From the NCBI RefSeq assembly GCF_014905555.1, contig NZ_BNGS01000004.1, positions 496,001 to 560,000 on the forward strand: a stretch of 64,000 bases of DNA, read 5' to 3'. Below the pieces are notes generated by a model, which did not search any database, had not been told where the DNA came from, and was given only the letters and a program-made list of their open reading frames with translations. Shown here in pieces: positions 1-9,784 of this stretch (the first letter of the stretch is position 1; every line of letters starts with the position of its first letter). The position numbers and the translations under genes are program-made. The DNA comes from Streptomyces sp. Y2F8-2. GTDB taxonomy: Bacteria > Actinomycetota > Actinomycetes > Streptomycetales > Streptomycetaceae.

Positions 1-1
1 C

Positions 2-127
2 GGGCTCCTGGCCGTACGCGTCCGCTGCGAGGAAGCCGCCCTCTCGGCAGCCGCACGGCAGGCTCACCCCCCGGACGACCGCCACGTCACCCGGCAGCGC
101 GCCGCGGGCCGGGCGTCGCGGCGGTGA
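2..127 (+). CDS. Possible C-terminal end of a gene entering from the left
   Basis: A reading frame is open from the window edge to a TGA at 125-127 and has G/C-rich third positions. It would encode the last 41 residues of a protein that begins outside the window. The peptide is Ala/Arg-rich and shows no domain I recognise. Because high-GC DNA keeps many frames open by chance, this could be spurious; it is listed only so the left edge is not read as empty. Confidence 0.25.
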   Translation, partial: GLLAVRVRCEEAALSAAARQAHPPDDRHVTRQRAAGRASRR

Positions 128-271
128 CAGATCCGCGAACGCGGAGGCCTGGACGCGGCGTGCTCAGGGCAGGACGGGTCGGCCTTTCCGGCCGTTGCGG
201 GCGCCCGGGCATGCGGTCAGGCGTACCCCGGCCGGCGCCTTCGCCGAGGAGCGGCCCAGAGCGCACCTGAT

Positions 272-315
272 CGCGAAGAGGCCCGCACGACTTCGATCGT
301 GCGGGCCTCTTCGCG
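272..315 (-). terminator. Strong hairpin downstream of the helical protein gene
   Basis: Two 19-base arms, 272-290 and 297-315, are perfect reverse complements around a six-base loop (CTTCGA). The hairpin lies six bases beyond the stop of the minus-strand gene ending at 321, which fits an intrinsic terminator of the U-poor kind common in streptomycetes. It could also stop transcription entering from the left. Confidence 0.8.
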
Positions 316-320
316 TGTCC

Positions 321-860
321 TTACATGGCCCGCAACGCCTTCTCGGCATGCTGAAGTCGCAGTTCCTCCAGCGTCCGCAGCTGCCGCTGGGCTCGTTCGA
401 TCAGTTCGTCGAGCTGCTGCCGGTCAAGACGCCCGTCACTCTCCGCCAGCCGGCGCAGCATCCGCCATCCGGCGGCCTTGCCCTCGACTCCGAGCTGGAG
501 GAACTCGAGTTCGACCACCGAGGTCAGCGGAGAGCGGCGGACGAGGCGGCCGTTCGGCTTCAGGCGTCCCGCCCTCTCGGCCGTCTCCGCTGCCAAGATC
601 TTGTATCGGCGCACCGGAACGCCCAGTCGGCTCATGATCTCCAGCAAGCTCGCCCGGTCCTGGGCGATCTCGTCGGCGATCGGCCGCAACGCTGCGGCGA
701 GCGGGGAGTCGCGCAGTGCCCGGACCGTGTAGTGGATGCGCCGGCTCCCGACGGTCGACCCTGCCAGGTGGTCGTTGAGGTAGATGCCGAGCAGGTCGGT
801 GCGGGCTCCCCTGCCGGCGTTCTGCGTACCGATGCTGCTGCCCTGGCCGACGTCACTCAT
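321..860 (-). CDS. Hypothetical protein, ferritin-like helical bundle
   Basis: A protein of 179 residues. I chose the ATG at 860 because GGAGG lies just upstream; a longer frame to 956 has no such site. After about 25 polar residues comes a segment with LGIYLNDHLAG, then alternating charged and hydrophobic stretches predicted to be long helices, ending in a Glu/Arg-rich helix. The YLNDHLAG stretch resembles small actinobacterial proteins with a ferritin-like four-helix fold, but I see no clear di-iron ExxH pair, so no enzymatic role is claimed. It appears monocistronic and is followed by a strong hairpin. Confidence 0.7.
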   Translation of the reverse strand: MSDVGQGSSIGTQNAGRGARTDLLGIYLNDHLAGSTVGSRRIHYTVRALRDSPLAAALRPIADEIAQDRASLLEIMSRLGVPVRRYKILAAETAERAGRLKPNGRLVRRSPLTSVVELEFLQLGVEGKAAGWRMLRRLAESDGRLDRQQLDELIERAQRQLRTLEELRLQHAEKALRAM

Positions 861-1049
861 ACCGGCCCTCCAAGGACGACCGGAACGGCCGACGGCCGCG
901 GCGACAAGTACTGTGCATGGCTGGTCTCTCCCGACTGCGTGCCCGCTGATGGCCACGGGAGCGGACGAGTACCCGCATCACGGCATCCCACGTGTGACGC
1001 CTGCGCATCCGTCGCGTGTTTCGAAAGCGGTGGGCGCAGCGCGAGTGCG

Positions 1050-2030
1050 TCAAGCGCGCAGAGCGCTGAGCCAGTCGGTCAGGAGTCGGTTGACCTCGTC
1101 GGGGCGTTCCTGCTGGATCCAGTGGCCGCAGCCGTCGAGGACGTGGGAGGAGACCAGGCCCGGCAGCGTGGCCGGGTACGCGTCGATCGCGTCGGCCAGC
1201 CATGTCGTGGAGGCGTCCATGCCGCCGCCGATGAACAGGGACGGCTGGGTGATGGGGGCACCGTCGAAGGCGGCGAGGTCCTCCCAGTCGCGGTCCATGT
1301 TCCGGTAGCGGTTCAGTGCTCCGGTCAGGCCGGTCCGTTCGAACTCCCCGGCGTAGACGTCGAGGTCTCGCTCGCTGAGCCAGGCGGGCAGTCGGCCGAT
1401 GGGGAACCGCTCACGCATCGTCCCGTCCCTGCCGACGAAGTGGGGATCGGGAGCACCGGGTGCGGGCATGGTGTCGGCGGACAGGGCCGCGTAGAGCCCC
1501 GCGAGCCAGCCGCGGACATCGGGTTCGATCTCGGCCTCGGCACGGCCCGGCTTCTGGAAGTAGGAGACGTACAACTCCTCATCCCCGCCCATCCGAGCGA
1601 AGACCTCGCTGGGGCGGGGCCCGCCGCGCGGGGTGTAGGGAACGCTCAGCAGCCCCACCGCGCGGAAGATCTCCGGCCTGAGCAGGGCGGAGTTCGCGGC
1701 GATGGGCGCGCCCCAGTCGTGGCCGACGACCACCGCCGACTCCTCGCCCAGGGCGTGCACCACCGAGACGTTGTCCTCCACCAGATCGACCATCCGGTAC
1801 GCATCCGTCGCGGTCGGCTTGGAGGACCGGCCGTAGCCGCGGACATCGAGGGCGACGGCGCGGTATCCCGCCGCCGCGAGCACCGGCAGTTGGTGGCGCC
1901 AGGAATACCAGGACTCAGGGAAGCCGTGCACGAGCAGCACCAGCGGCCCGGTTCCCCGCTCCGCGAGGTGAATTCGGCCTCCCGGAGAGGAGACCAACCG
2001 GTGTGTGACCTCCGCGACGTGCTGCGACAT
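1050..2030 (-). CDS. Alpha/beta hydrolase, epoxide-hydrolase type
   Basis: A protein of 326 residues; GAGGAG precedes the ATG at 2030. It has the epoxide hydrolase landmarks in order: oxyanion motif HGFPESWYSW, then VVGHDWGAPIA with the nucleophilic Asp, a cap region, and near the C-terminus DGCGHWIQQERP with the catalytic His. Length matches bacterial epoxide hydrolases of about 300-330 residues. It lacks a signal peptide and is probably cytosolic. The Asp nucleophile could also suggest a haloalkane dehalogenase, but the HGFP and cap arrangement fits epoxide hydrolases better. The neighbours give no pathway; it is transcribed away from the beta-galactosidase gene. Confidence 0.88.
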   Translation of the reverse strand: MSQHVAEVTHRLVSSPGGRIHLAERGTGPLVLLVHGFPESWYSWRHQLPVLAAAGYRAVALDVRGYGRSSKPTATDAYRMVDLVEDNVSVVHALGEESAVVVGHDWGAPIAANSALLRPEIFRAVGLLSVPYTPRGGPRPSEVFARMGGDEELYVSYFQKPGRAEAEIEPDVRGWLAGLYAALSADTMPAPGAPDPHFVGRDGTMRERFPIGRLPAWLSERDLDVYAGEFERTGLTGALNRYRNMDRDWEDLAAFDGAPITQPSLFIGGGMDASTTWLADAIDAYPATLPGLVSSHVLDGCGHWIQQERPDEVNRLLTDWLSALRA

Positions 2031-2275
2031 GCGTCTCCTCCAGGACCGTCGGTCTGCTCTACGCCACCGATCATGCGCACGACGCTGCTGAGAAGGCGAG
2101 TTCGTTTGCCGATTCGGCAACCCGGTCCTCGGCGGCGGCTCCGTATCCCGTGACGAGTCGTCAGCGGCCAGGGAAATTCCTGCCGTACGGCTTCCAAGCC
2201 GCCCCAGGGGCCACCTCGACCGTGTTGCTCCCGCCCCATTGTGCCGTGCCTCGCGCCCCTTTAATGTTCGACTTT

Positions 2276-2307
2276 GCCTGAGTCTGTTTGATGTTGATTG
2301 CTCAGGC
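2276..2307. promoter_or_regulatory. Inverted repeat upstream of the beta-galactosidase start
   Basis: Arms GCCTGAG (2276-2282) and CTCAGGC (2301-2307) flank an 18-base A/T-richer spacer, 15 bases before the preferred GTG. The position suits an operator for a sugar-responsive repressor or a leader hairpin. No regulator gene lies next to it, so the partner is unknown. Confidence 0.35.
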
Positions 2308-2322
2308 GGTATGGAGGCCGCA

Positions 2323-5300
2323 GTGCGGAGTAAACGGATCGGTTCAGAAGCTGCGAGACCGGGCCGCCGTCGATGGTGGAGGGCGGTCCTCGCGACGGCC
2401 GCGACCATCGCCCTGGCCGCGGGCACGGCCGCGCCCGTCGCGGCGCAGGACGCCGGCGGGCAGGCGCCCGCCGCCGGCCCCGGGGCGCACACGGTGAGTC
2501 TCGACGGCTACTCGTTCCTCGTCGACGGCAAGCGCACCTACCTGTGGTCCGGCGAGTTCCACTACTTCCGGCTCCCGAGCCCGGACCTGTGGCGCGACAT
2601 CTTCCAGAAGATGAAAGCCGCCGGATTCAACGCCACCTCGCTGTACTTCGACTGGGGATACCACTCGCCGAAGCCGGGGGTGTACGACTTCAGCGGGGTG
2701 CGCGACGTCGACAAGCTGCTCGACATGGCCCAGGAGGCCGGGCTCTACGTGATCGCGCGCCCGGCGCCCTACATCAACGCGGAGGTCGACAGCGGCGGCC
2801 TGCCCGGATGGATGACCACCAAGGCCGGGCACAACCGCAGTGACGACCCGCAGTTCCTGAAGTACGCGGACGAGTGGCTGACCCAGATCGACCGGGTCAT
2901 CGCCCGCCACCAGCTGACCACCGGCACCGGGTCGGTCATCGCCTACCAGGTCGAGAACGAGTACTACAACGGCTCGGCCGCCGGCCGCTCCTACATGCAG
3001 CACCTGGAGGACAAGGCCCCGCGCCGACGGCATCACGGTACCCCTGACCGGCAACAACAACGGCACCTTCAACTCCGGCGCGGCCGCCCTCGACGTCGAC
3101 GGCCCGGACTCCTACCCGCAGGGGTTCAACTGCTCGAACCCCTCGAAGTGGAACGGCGTCCCCGACATCAGCTACGACCACCCGGCCGGCAAGCCGCTGT
3201 ACTCGCCGGAGTTCCAGGGCGGCGCCTTCGACCCCTGGGGCGGACCGGGCTACGACAAGTGCGCCCAACTGATCAACGACCAGTTCGCCAACGTGTTCTA
3301 CAAGCAGAACATAGCCGTCGGCGCCACCGCGCAGAGCTTCTACATGACCTACGGCGGCACCAACTGGGGCTGGCTGGGCATGCCGGAGAACTACACGTCC
3401 TACGACTACGGCGCCGCGATCCGCGAGAACCGCCAACTGGACCCGAAGTACTACGAGGACAAGCTGATCGGGTACTTCACGCAGTCGGTCGCCCCGCTGA
3501 CCAAGACCGAGTCGATCAAGGCCACGCCGCCGGACGACTCCGCGGTCGTCGCCACCGCCCGGATGAACCCCGACACCAAGACGCAGTTCCACGTCCTGCG
3601 GCACGGGAACTCCACGTCCACGGCGGTCGACAAGACCCACATGGCGCTGGACTTCAACGCCCAGCCGTCCGCGGACACCACCTACACCTGGGACGACCCC
3701 GACTCCGCGCTGCAGTACACCGGTTCGTGGTCGCACGTGGCCAACCAGAGCTACACAGGCGGCGACTACAAGCACACCGAGTCGTTCTCCAACAAGGCCG
3801 GTGACACGGTCACCGTCCCCTTCGACGGCACCGCGATCCGCTGGATCGGGTCGAAGACCAACAACCACGGCTACGCCGACGTCTACCTCGACGGCGCCAA
3901 GGTGGCGACGGTCGACGACTCCGGCAGCGAGAACCAGGCGGTGATCTTCCAGAAGACCGGCCTGACCCCCGGGGCGCACACGCTGAAGATCGTCGTTGAC
4001 GGGAACCACAGCTCGGGGTCGTCGGACAACTACGTGTCCATCGACGCCATCGACGTGCCGACGGCGGACACCGCGACGCCGACGTACCCGGTCGTGCCGC
4101 AGCAGCCGGGGACCGCGATCACCCTCGACGGGCGCGACTCGCACGTGATCGTGGCGAACTACCGGCTCGGGGACGCGCAGTTGCAGTACTCGACGTCGGA
4201 GATCATGACCAACGCGACGATCGGCAACCGGGACGTCGCCGTGCTCTACGGCAACCCGGGCAGCGACGGCGAGACGGTCCTTCGCTACTCCTCCAAGCCC
4301 ACCGTGGTCACCGGCGACGGCACGGCCACGACCACCTGGGACGCGGCCACCGGTGACCTGCGGCTGAACTACACGCACAAGGGTCTGATCCGCATCAGCA
4401 TCAGCGGCGGCGGAAAGCGCCCACTGCTGCTGCTCGTCGGCGACAAGGCCACGGCGGAGACGTTCTGGCGCCAGGACACGGCGAGCGGTCCGGTGCTCGT
4501 ACGCGGCACCCATCTGCTGCGCACGGCGACCAGCCTGGACGGCGGCCACACCCTGGCGCTCACCGGGGACACCGCCGATGACAAGAACATCGAGGTGTTC
4601 ACCTCGGCCGGCCAGGTCACCTGGAACGGCAGCGCGTTGGAAACCCAGGCCACCGACACGGGGAGCCTCACCGGGGAGATCCCGGTGGCCGCCCCGGTAC
4701 ACCTTCCGACGCTGACGAACTGGAAGCACGCCGAGGAGTCCCCCGAAGCGGCCCCCGGTTTCGACGACTCCAGCTGGCAGGTGGCCGACAAGACCACCAC
4801 CAACAGCGTCTCCGGGGTCAACTCGCTGCCGGTGCTCTACGCGGACGACTACGGTTTCCACACCGGCAACACCTGGTACCGCGGCCGCTTCCGCGCCACC
4901 GGCAAGGAGACCGGCGTCCACCTGGTCTCGGACTCCGGCGGAAAGGCCCAGGCGTTCTCCGCCTGGCTCAACGGCACCTTCCTGGGCAGCTCCACCACAG
5001 GCAGCGCCGACTTCGCCTTCCCGGACGGTTCGGTGAAGTCGAAGGGCGACAACGTCATCTCCGTGCTCACCGTGAACATGGGGCACGAGGAGGACTACAA
5101 CTCGACCAACGGCAACAAGACCGCGCGCGGCCTGACCAGCGCCTCCCTCGTCGGAGCGCCGCTGACCTCCGTCACCTGGCGGCTGCAGGGCGTACGGGGT
5201 GGCGAGGACCTGCAGGACACGGTCCGAGGCCCGCTCTCGACGGGCGGCCTGTACGGCGAGCGGGCCGGCTGGTCCCTGCCGGGCTACCCGGACGGCGACT

Positions 5301-6484
5301 GGAGCCGGGTGTCCCTGCCGACGGCCGACACCCGTCCCGGCGTCTCGTGGTACCGCACCGACGTCAACCTGGACCTGCCGCGCGGTCAGGACACCTCTCT
5401 CGGTCTGACCTTCACCGACGACCCGTCACGCAAGTACCGTGCCACGATCTTCGTGAACGGCTGGCAGGTCGGCAACTACGTCAACTACCTCGGCCCGCAG
5501 AGCACCTTCCCGGTGCCCAACGGGATCCTGAACCCGAACGGCCGGAACAGCATCGCCATCGCCGTGTGGAACCTGGACGGCAGCACGGGCGGGCTCGGCA
5601 AGGTCTCGCTCACCAACTACGGCAGCTATGCCTCGTCCCTGCGTGTCGCGCAGAACGACAGCCCCCGCTACAACCCCCGGACGTACGCCATGCCGAAGCG
5701 CCCGGGAGCGGATGTCACCTTGGACGTGCCGAACACCGCTCAATCAGGGGAGGCCTTCACGGCCGAGGCGACGGTGCAGGTGCCGAAGGACAAACCGTCC
5801 GCGTCCGGCCTGACGGCCTCGCTCTCCGCACCTGACGGCTGGAGCGTGAGCCCCACGAGCCCCATGTCCGTGGAGCGCCTGCTCCCGGGCGGATCGGCCA
5901 CCTTCACCTGGAAGGTCCAGCCGCCGACCGGGCAGCTGCCCCCCGCCTCGGCCCTCACCGCCACGGTGCACTACCTGCAGAACGGACGACAGGCCGCCGG
6001 CGGTGACGAGCGCATCGTCGGCGGGATCCCGCCGGCTCCGCCGGCCGGGAAGAACGCCGTGAGCGGCCTACCGTTCTTGTCGTCCACCAACGGGTGGGGC
6101 CCGGTGGAGCGTGACAGCAGCGTCGGTGAGCAGGCGGCGGGGGACGGCCGTCCGATCACCATCGCCGGTGTCGGCTACCCGAAGGGCCTGGGCACCAACT
6201 CGATCAGCGACGTCGAGCTCTATCTCGCCGGCAAGTGCACGCGGATGACGGCGTACGTCGGTGTCGACGACGAGACAGGCGGCGCGGGAACGGTGACGTT
6301 CTCCGTGATCGCCGACGGCAAGACCTTGGTCACCACGCCGACGATCCGGGGCAAACAGGCCGCGGTGCCGATCGACGTCGACGTCAGCGGCGCGCAGGTG
6401 GTCGACCTCAAGGTCGGTGACGCCGGCGACGGCAACGGCAACGACCACGGCGACTGGGCCGTGCCGACGCTGACCTGCGGCTAG
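2323..6484 (+). pseudogene. Secreted GH35 beta-galactosidase, broken by one frameshift
   Basis: GTG 2323 is preferred because GGAGG sits five bases upstream; ATG 2311 is an alternative. The start gives an Arg-rich signal peptide. A GH35 barrel follows, with the acid/base Glu in VENEY (about 2950-2964) and the nucleophile Glu in SPEFQGG (about 3203-3223), then MTYGGTNWGW, beta-galactosidase accessory domains with jelly-roll repeats, a NEW3-like segment and a C-terminal NPCBM-like domain. The frame changes at the run CCCC at 3017-3020: removing one C joins residues up to LEDKA directly to RADGITV and restores about 1,386 codons. Everything else is intact, so this is either a very recent mutation, a phase-variable tract or a sequencing error. 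Confidence 0.88.
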
Positions 6485-6676
6485 ACGTGCGGCTGACGGA
6501 CGCCTATGACAGTGGGTCCTGGACCTTCTGGTCGTAGGCGTTCGTCGGGGGCCGGCCGGCGGAGTGCCGTAGGCGCGATGACCCGGCCGGCCTCTGGCAG
6601 CGTGGCGCGAAGGAGACCATCAGCGGTCCGGCGTCACCAAGCTCCGCCTCCGGGGCGCCGGGCTAGGCTCGGTGGC

Positions 6677-7183
6677 GTGGAGCAGGTGGAAATCATTCAG
6701 CTGCTGGTCTCTCCCGTGCATCGTTTCCAGGGCCGTCCGAGCGACGGTGTCCCGGAACTGCCGCGGGAGGAACTGGTGGCCACGGCGCAGGTGCGCAAAG
6801 GGCTGGGCATCGTGGGCGACCGGTACTTCAACCGTCCCGCCCATCGCAGTGCGTCGGTCACCCTCATGGCGGCCGAGCGCCTGCCGCAGGCGGTCTCCGG
6901 GGAGGCGGACCTGTGCCTGACCCGGCGCAATGTCCTGCTGCGCGGCGTGGACATCGACGCGTACATCGGCGAGACGGTCTTCCTGGACTGCGGCAGTGGA
7001 CCCGTGGTGCTGGCGGTCCGCAGGGCGGCCAGGCCGTGCGCGTGGATGGACACCACCATCGGGCCGGGCGCGCAGCGGGCGCTGCGCGGCGGCGGAGGCG
7101 TTCGCTGCCTGCCGCTGTCCGACGGGATCCTCACCGTGGGGCCCGCTGCGTTCGGGGTGTGCACGGACTCCGGCGAGGAATGA
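6677..7183 (+). CDS. MOSC-domain protein
   Basis: The preferred GTG at 6677 starts at EQVEIIQLLVSPVHRFQG; an in-frame ATG at 6506 would add 57 Arg/Pro-rich residues unlike a real N-terminus. The 168-residue product resembles short stand-alone MOSC proteins, the sulfur-carrier domain related to the C-terminus of molybdenum cofactor sulfurase, with LGIVGDRYF and the later LCLTRRNVLLRGVDI. The family usually carries a conserved Cys; Cys residues lie in LCLTRR, FLDCGSG and ARPCAW. Its substrate is unknown. A decayed lectin fragment begins a few bases after its stop. Confidence 0.75.
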   Translation: MEQVEIIQLLVSPVHRFQGRPSDGVPELPREELVATAQVRKGLGIVGDRYFNRPAHRSASVTLMAAERLPQAVSGEADLCLTRRNVLLRGVDIDAYIGETVFLDCGSGPVVLAVRRAARPCAWMDTTIGPGAQRALRGGGGVRCLPLSDGILTVGPAAFGVCTDSGEE

Positions 7184-7185
7184 CC

Positions 7186-7353
7186 GGCGAGCAGGCCGCT
7201 GCCTGCGTTGACGAGCTTGTAGTAGCCGCCGCCTGCGCTGGTCAGGGTCCACTGTTGCGAGGTCGCGGTCGAGGACGTGTTCTGCATGAGGGCCGCGCAT
7301 GCCGAGGCCGAGGAGCCGCTGATGCCGAGGTAGAGGCCGCTGTGGACGTTCTG
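7186..7353 (-). pseudogene. Relic of a ricin-type beta-trefoil (CBM13-like) module
   Basis: In a minus-strand frame about 56 residues read as one and a half ricin-B repeats, with SGLYLGISGSS, then SQQWTLTSAGGGYYKLVNAGSGLLAG. The QQW and YYKLVN motifs are typical of lectin modules on secreted streptomycete glycosidases, such as the fucosidase at 57.5 kb. There is no start, no catalytic domain and no stop at the expected place. It therefore looks like a leftover of a deleted gene, cut sharply at the end of the MOSC gene. Confidence 0.7.
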
Positions 7354-7429
7354 TGAACCGACCGGTGTGCGCAGCCGGCCACTCGTCGGCCGTCGGGTGG
7401 GCCGCGGCGAGGTGCTTCCGCGGGGTGGG

Positions 7430-7903
7430 TCAGCCCCTGGTGGTGATGTCGGCCCAGTGGATGGCGTGCCCGGCCTCCTGGCGGTCACCGTGTGCATCGG
7501 CGAGCAGCTCGATGATCTTGAGTCCGCGGCCGCGCTCGTCGTCGGTGCGCTCGGTTGCCTGGCCGTAGTGGGGGACGGTGGGGCCTCCGTCCGACACCTC
7601 GATGTGCACCTGCCCGGCCGTGGGGTCGCAGCACAGTCCGAAGATCAGCGGCGGCTGGGCGTGCCGTACGGCGTTGGTGACCAGTTCGGAGACGGCCAGG
7701 AGCACCGAGTCGGCCACCTCGTCGGTGACCTTCCACTGGGCGAGCAGGTGCCGGGAGATCCTGCGGGCTTCGCGCACGGCCTCCGGGCGGTGCGCCAGGG
7801 CCCAGGTGCGGCCGGGCGTCGACGTGTGCTGGGTTCCCGTCTGCTGGGGGAGGAGATCTGGAGGACAGACGTACATCGCGGCCATCACCTTCTTCGAGCA
7901 CAT
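7430..7903 (-). CDS. RsbW-like ATP-binding regulatory protein
   Basis: A protein of up to 157 residues with a HATPase_c_2 fold. It has the N-box SELVTNAVRHA, then VSDGGP and GRGLKIIELLADAHG, which form the ATP-binding pocket. Such stand-alone kinase-like ATPases act as anti-sigma factors or switch kinases, and streptomycetes have dozens. The start is uncertain: ATGs at 7903, 7885 and 7876 are in frame, and AAGAAGG lies just before the latter two, favouring a shorter product. No partner sigma factor or anti-anti-sigma gene is adjacent. Confidence 0.82.
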   Translation of the reverse strand: MCSKKVMAAMYVCPPDLLPQQTGTQHTSTPGRTWALAHRPEAVREARRISRHLLAQWKVTDEVADSVLLAVSELVTNAVRHAQPPLIFGLCCDPTAGQVHIEVSDGGPTVPHYGQATERTDDERGRGLKIIELLADAHGDRQEAGHAIHWADITTRG

Positions 7904-7961
7904 GGTGCCGTCGGGCTCGGGGCGCTGTTTCTACTGGACCTGACCACCTTCCCGTGCATCC

Positions 7962-8378
7962 GTGTGGTGTGTCGTCGTGGCCAGCGCCCAACCTCTCTAC
8001 CGGCCAGCGGGAATACGCGGGCCGCAGTCAGCACCAAACGGGCCCGCCGCGGACAAGGTCAGGCGGGCAGCTGCGTGTCGACGACGAAGTCGCTTGGCGT
8101 TCCTGATCATCGAGGCGCTCGGCGAGCGCACCCTGCGCTTCAGCGAGCTGCGGAACGAGGTCGAGGGCGTCAGCCACAAGATGCTCACCCAGAACCTGCG
8201 CATGCTGGAGCGCAACGGCTTGGTCGACCGGAAGGTGCACCCCACCGTGCCGCCGCGGGTCGAGTACACCCTGACCGGGCCGGGCGGGGCCCTGCGCACC
8301 ACGGTCGACGCCATGTGTGGCTGGACCCACGAGTACCTCGGTCACATCGAGGACCCGCGCCGCCGCTTCGACGCCTGA
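7962..8378 (+). CDS. HxlR-type transcriptional regulator, N-terminus doubtful
   Basis: The C-terminal two thirds is a clear HxlR winged helix: LIIEALGERTLRFSELRNEVEGVSHKMLTQNLRMLERNGLVDRKVHPTVP is contiguous, followed by RVEYTLT and the WTHEYL helix. The usual family N-terminus (a Cys, then a GDKW segment just before LII) is missing and replaced by an Arg/Ala/Pro-rich stretch, and no good ribosome site precedes the ATG at 7962. The 5' end has probably been altered by small indels near 8085-8100. It may be non-functional, or start internally without the first helix. Confidence 0.65.
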   Translation: MWCVVVASAQPLYRPAGIRGPQSAPNGPAADKVRRAAACRRRSRLAFLIIEALGERTLRFSELRNEVEGVSHKMLTQNLRMLERNGLVDRKVHPTVPPRVEYTLTGPGGALRTTVDAMCGWTHEYLGHIEDPRRRFDA

Positions 8379-8589
8379 CAGGCCCTACGGCACCGCTGCA
8401 CCACGCCTGCGTTGTGGGCGGTCCCGCGGTGGCGGAGGCGAGCCAGTGCCCCAGCGCTTCCTCGGTGAGACGGTCTTCCGAGGTCGCCGCGGGGTGCCCA
8501 CCGGCTGAGGCTCACCGACAATGGAGGCATGACGGGAAGGGATCCGGACCCGCAGACCCGGGTCCGGGCGCAGTGCTGACGGACCGGTC

Positions 8590-9243
8590 ATGAAGGATCT
8601 GCGGGTGGTCCTCGCCGACGATGACGTGCTGCTGCGCGAAGGGCTGGCCAGCCTGCTGCAGCGCTCGGGCTTGGCCGTGGTCGGGCAGGCCGGCGACGCT
8701 GTGCAACTGCTGGAGGTCGTCCGGCGGGAAGAGCCGGAGCTGGTGGTGGTGGACATCCGGATGCCGCCGGATCAGGCCACCGAAGGGCTCGAGGCGGCGC
8801 GCACCATCCGCCGGGACTTCCCCGACATGGGCATTCTCGTCCTGTCGGCGCATGTCGAGGTGGAGCACGCGATGGAGCTGCTCGCCGACGGGCGCAGGAT
8901 CGGTTACCTGCTGAAGAGCAGGGTCGGTGATGTACAGGAGTTCCTGGAGGCGCTGGAGCGGATCGCCAAGGGCGGCTCGGTGGTGGACCCGGCGCTGGTC
9001 CAGGAGCTTGTGTCCGCACGCCGCCGGGCGGACCCGCTGGCGGTGCTCAGTGAGCGTGAGCGCGAGGTTCTGGCCCTGATGGCGGAGGGCCGGTCCAATG
9101 CCGGCATCGCGCGCCGTTTGTGGGTCACAGAAGGCACGGTGGAAAAGCACGTGCGCAGCATTCTGTCAAAGCTTGGCCTGCCGGAAACCGACGACGACCA
9201 TCGCCGCGTCCGCGCCGTGATCACTTTCCTGGAGGCCCGCTGA
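8590..9243 (+). CDS. LuxR/NarL-family response regulator
   Basis: A protein of 217 residues. The receiver domain (about 1-125) has the acidic pocket DDD at 10-12, the phospho-acceptor Asp55 in VVVDIRMP and the Lys in YLLKSRVGD. The LuxR helix-turn-helix follows from about 150: LSEREREVLALMAEGRSNAGIARRLWVTEGTVEKHVRSILSKLGL. Its 3' end overlaps by 23 bases the convergent receiver gene ending at 9221. A sensor kinase of the matching NarX/DesK class lies at 9785-11308, making these likely partners, though no shared operon proves it. Confidence 0.92.
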   Translation: MKDLRVVLADDDVLLREGLASLLQRSGLAVVGQAGDAVQLLEVVRREEPELVVVDIRMPPDQATEGLEAARTIRRDFPDMGILVLSAHVEVEHAMELLADGRRIGYLLKSRVGDVQEFLEALERIAKGGSVVDPALVQELVSARRRADPLAVLSEREREVLALMAEGRSNAGIARRLWVTEGTVEKHVRSILSKLGLPETDDDHRRVRAVITFLEAR

Positions 9244-9625
9244 CCGGGGCGTCCCGGTGACCGTCCCTCCCGGCGAGCAGGTCGTGGATGGCCCCGCTGG
9301 ACAGCGCCGTCTTGGCGAGGAATCCCAGCGCGCGACTCGCCACAATGAGGTCGGCGTACTCGTCCTCCGCATGACTGGAGATCAAGATGACCGGGGGCGG
9401 CGAAGGGCCTGTCTCGTGGCGCAGCCGATCGGCCAGTTCCAGGCCGCTCTCGCTACCGAGGTCGATGTCCACCAGTGCGATGTCCGGCCTGAGCTGCGTT
9501 GCCTGCTGCAGCGCCTGTGCACTGTCCGATGCCACGCCCACGACCATGATGCCCTCGCCCTCGAGCAAGCAGCGAGCAGCATTGAGGAAGTAAGGGCTGT
9601 CATCAACGATGATGCACCGCAACAT
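9221..9625 (-). CDS. Stand-alone receiver domain, CheY-like
   Basis: A protein of 134 residues containing only a receiver domain. The acidic pair is DD at 8-9, the phospho-acceptor is Asp53 in LVDIDLG, and a Lys follows in FLAKTALS. No DNA-binding domain follows, so it would act by protein contact or as a phosphate sink. It lies 160 bases downstream of the sensor kinase on the same strand, so co-transcription is plausible, and it converges with the LuxR-type regulator. Confidence 0.88.
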   Translation of the reverse strand: MLRCIIVDDSPYFLNAARCLLEGEGIMVVGVASDSAQALQQATQLRPDIALVDIDLGSESGLELADRLRHETGPSPPPVILISSHAEDEYADLIVASRALGFLAKTALSSGAIHDLLAGRDGHRDAPVSGPPGK

Positions 9626-9784
9626 GTGTCCAGGATCTCAGCGCGGGGACCCGGCAGGCATTCCTGCTAGCTGTATTCATGGCCGGTTGCCCACCTGCCT
9701 GTCATGCATGGGCTGTTCTGCCCGGTGGCCGAGCCGCCTGACCAGCATGGGTGCGCAGCTTGGCGCACGCTGCGCCTCGGAAGT

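Noticed and set aside
195..2153. A 652-residue plus-strand frame over the first two minus-strand genes
   Set aside because: It is the complement of a clear epoxide hydrolase and runs through a terminator hairpin; no domain is visible.
2936..5086. A 716-residue frame antisense to the beta-galactosidase
   Set aside because: Composition is dominated by Val, Arg and Gly as in antisense of high-GC genes; the sense strand holds conserved glycosidase motifs.
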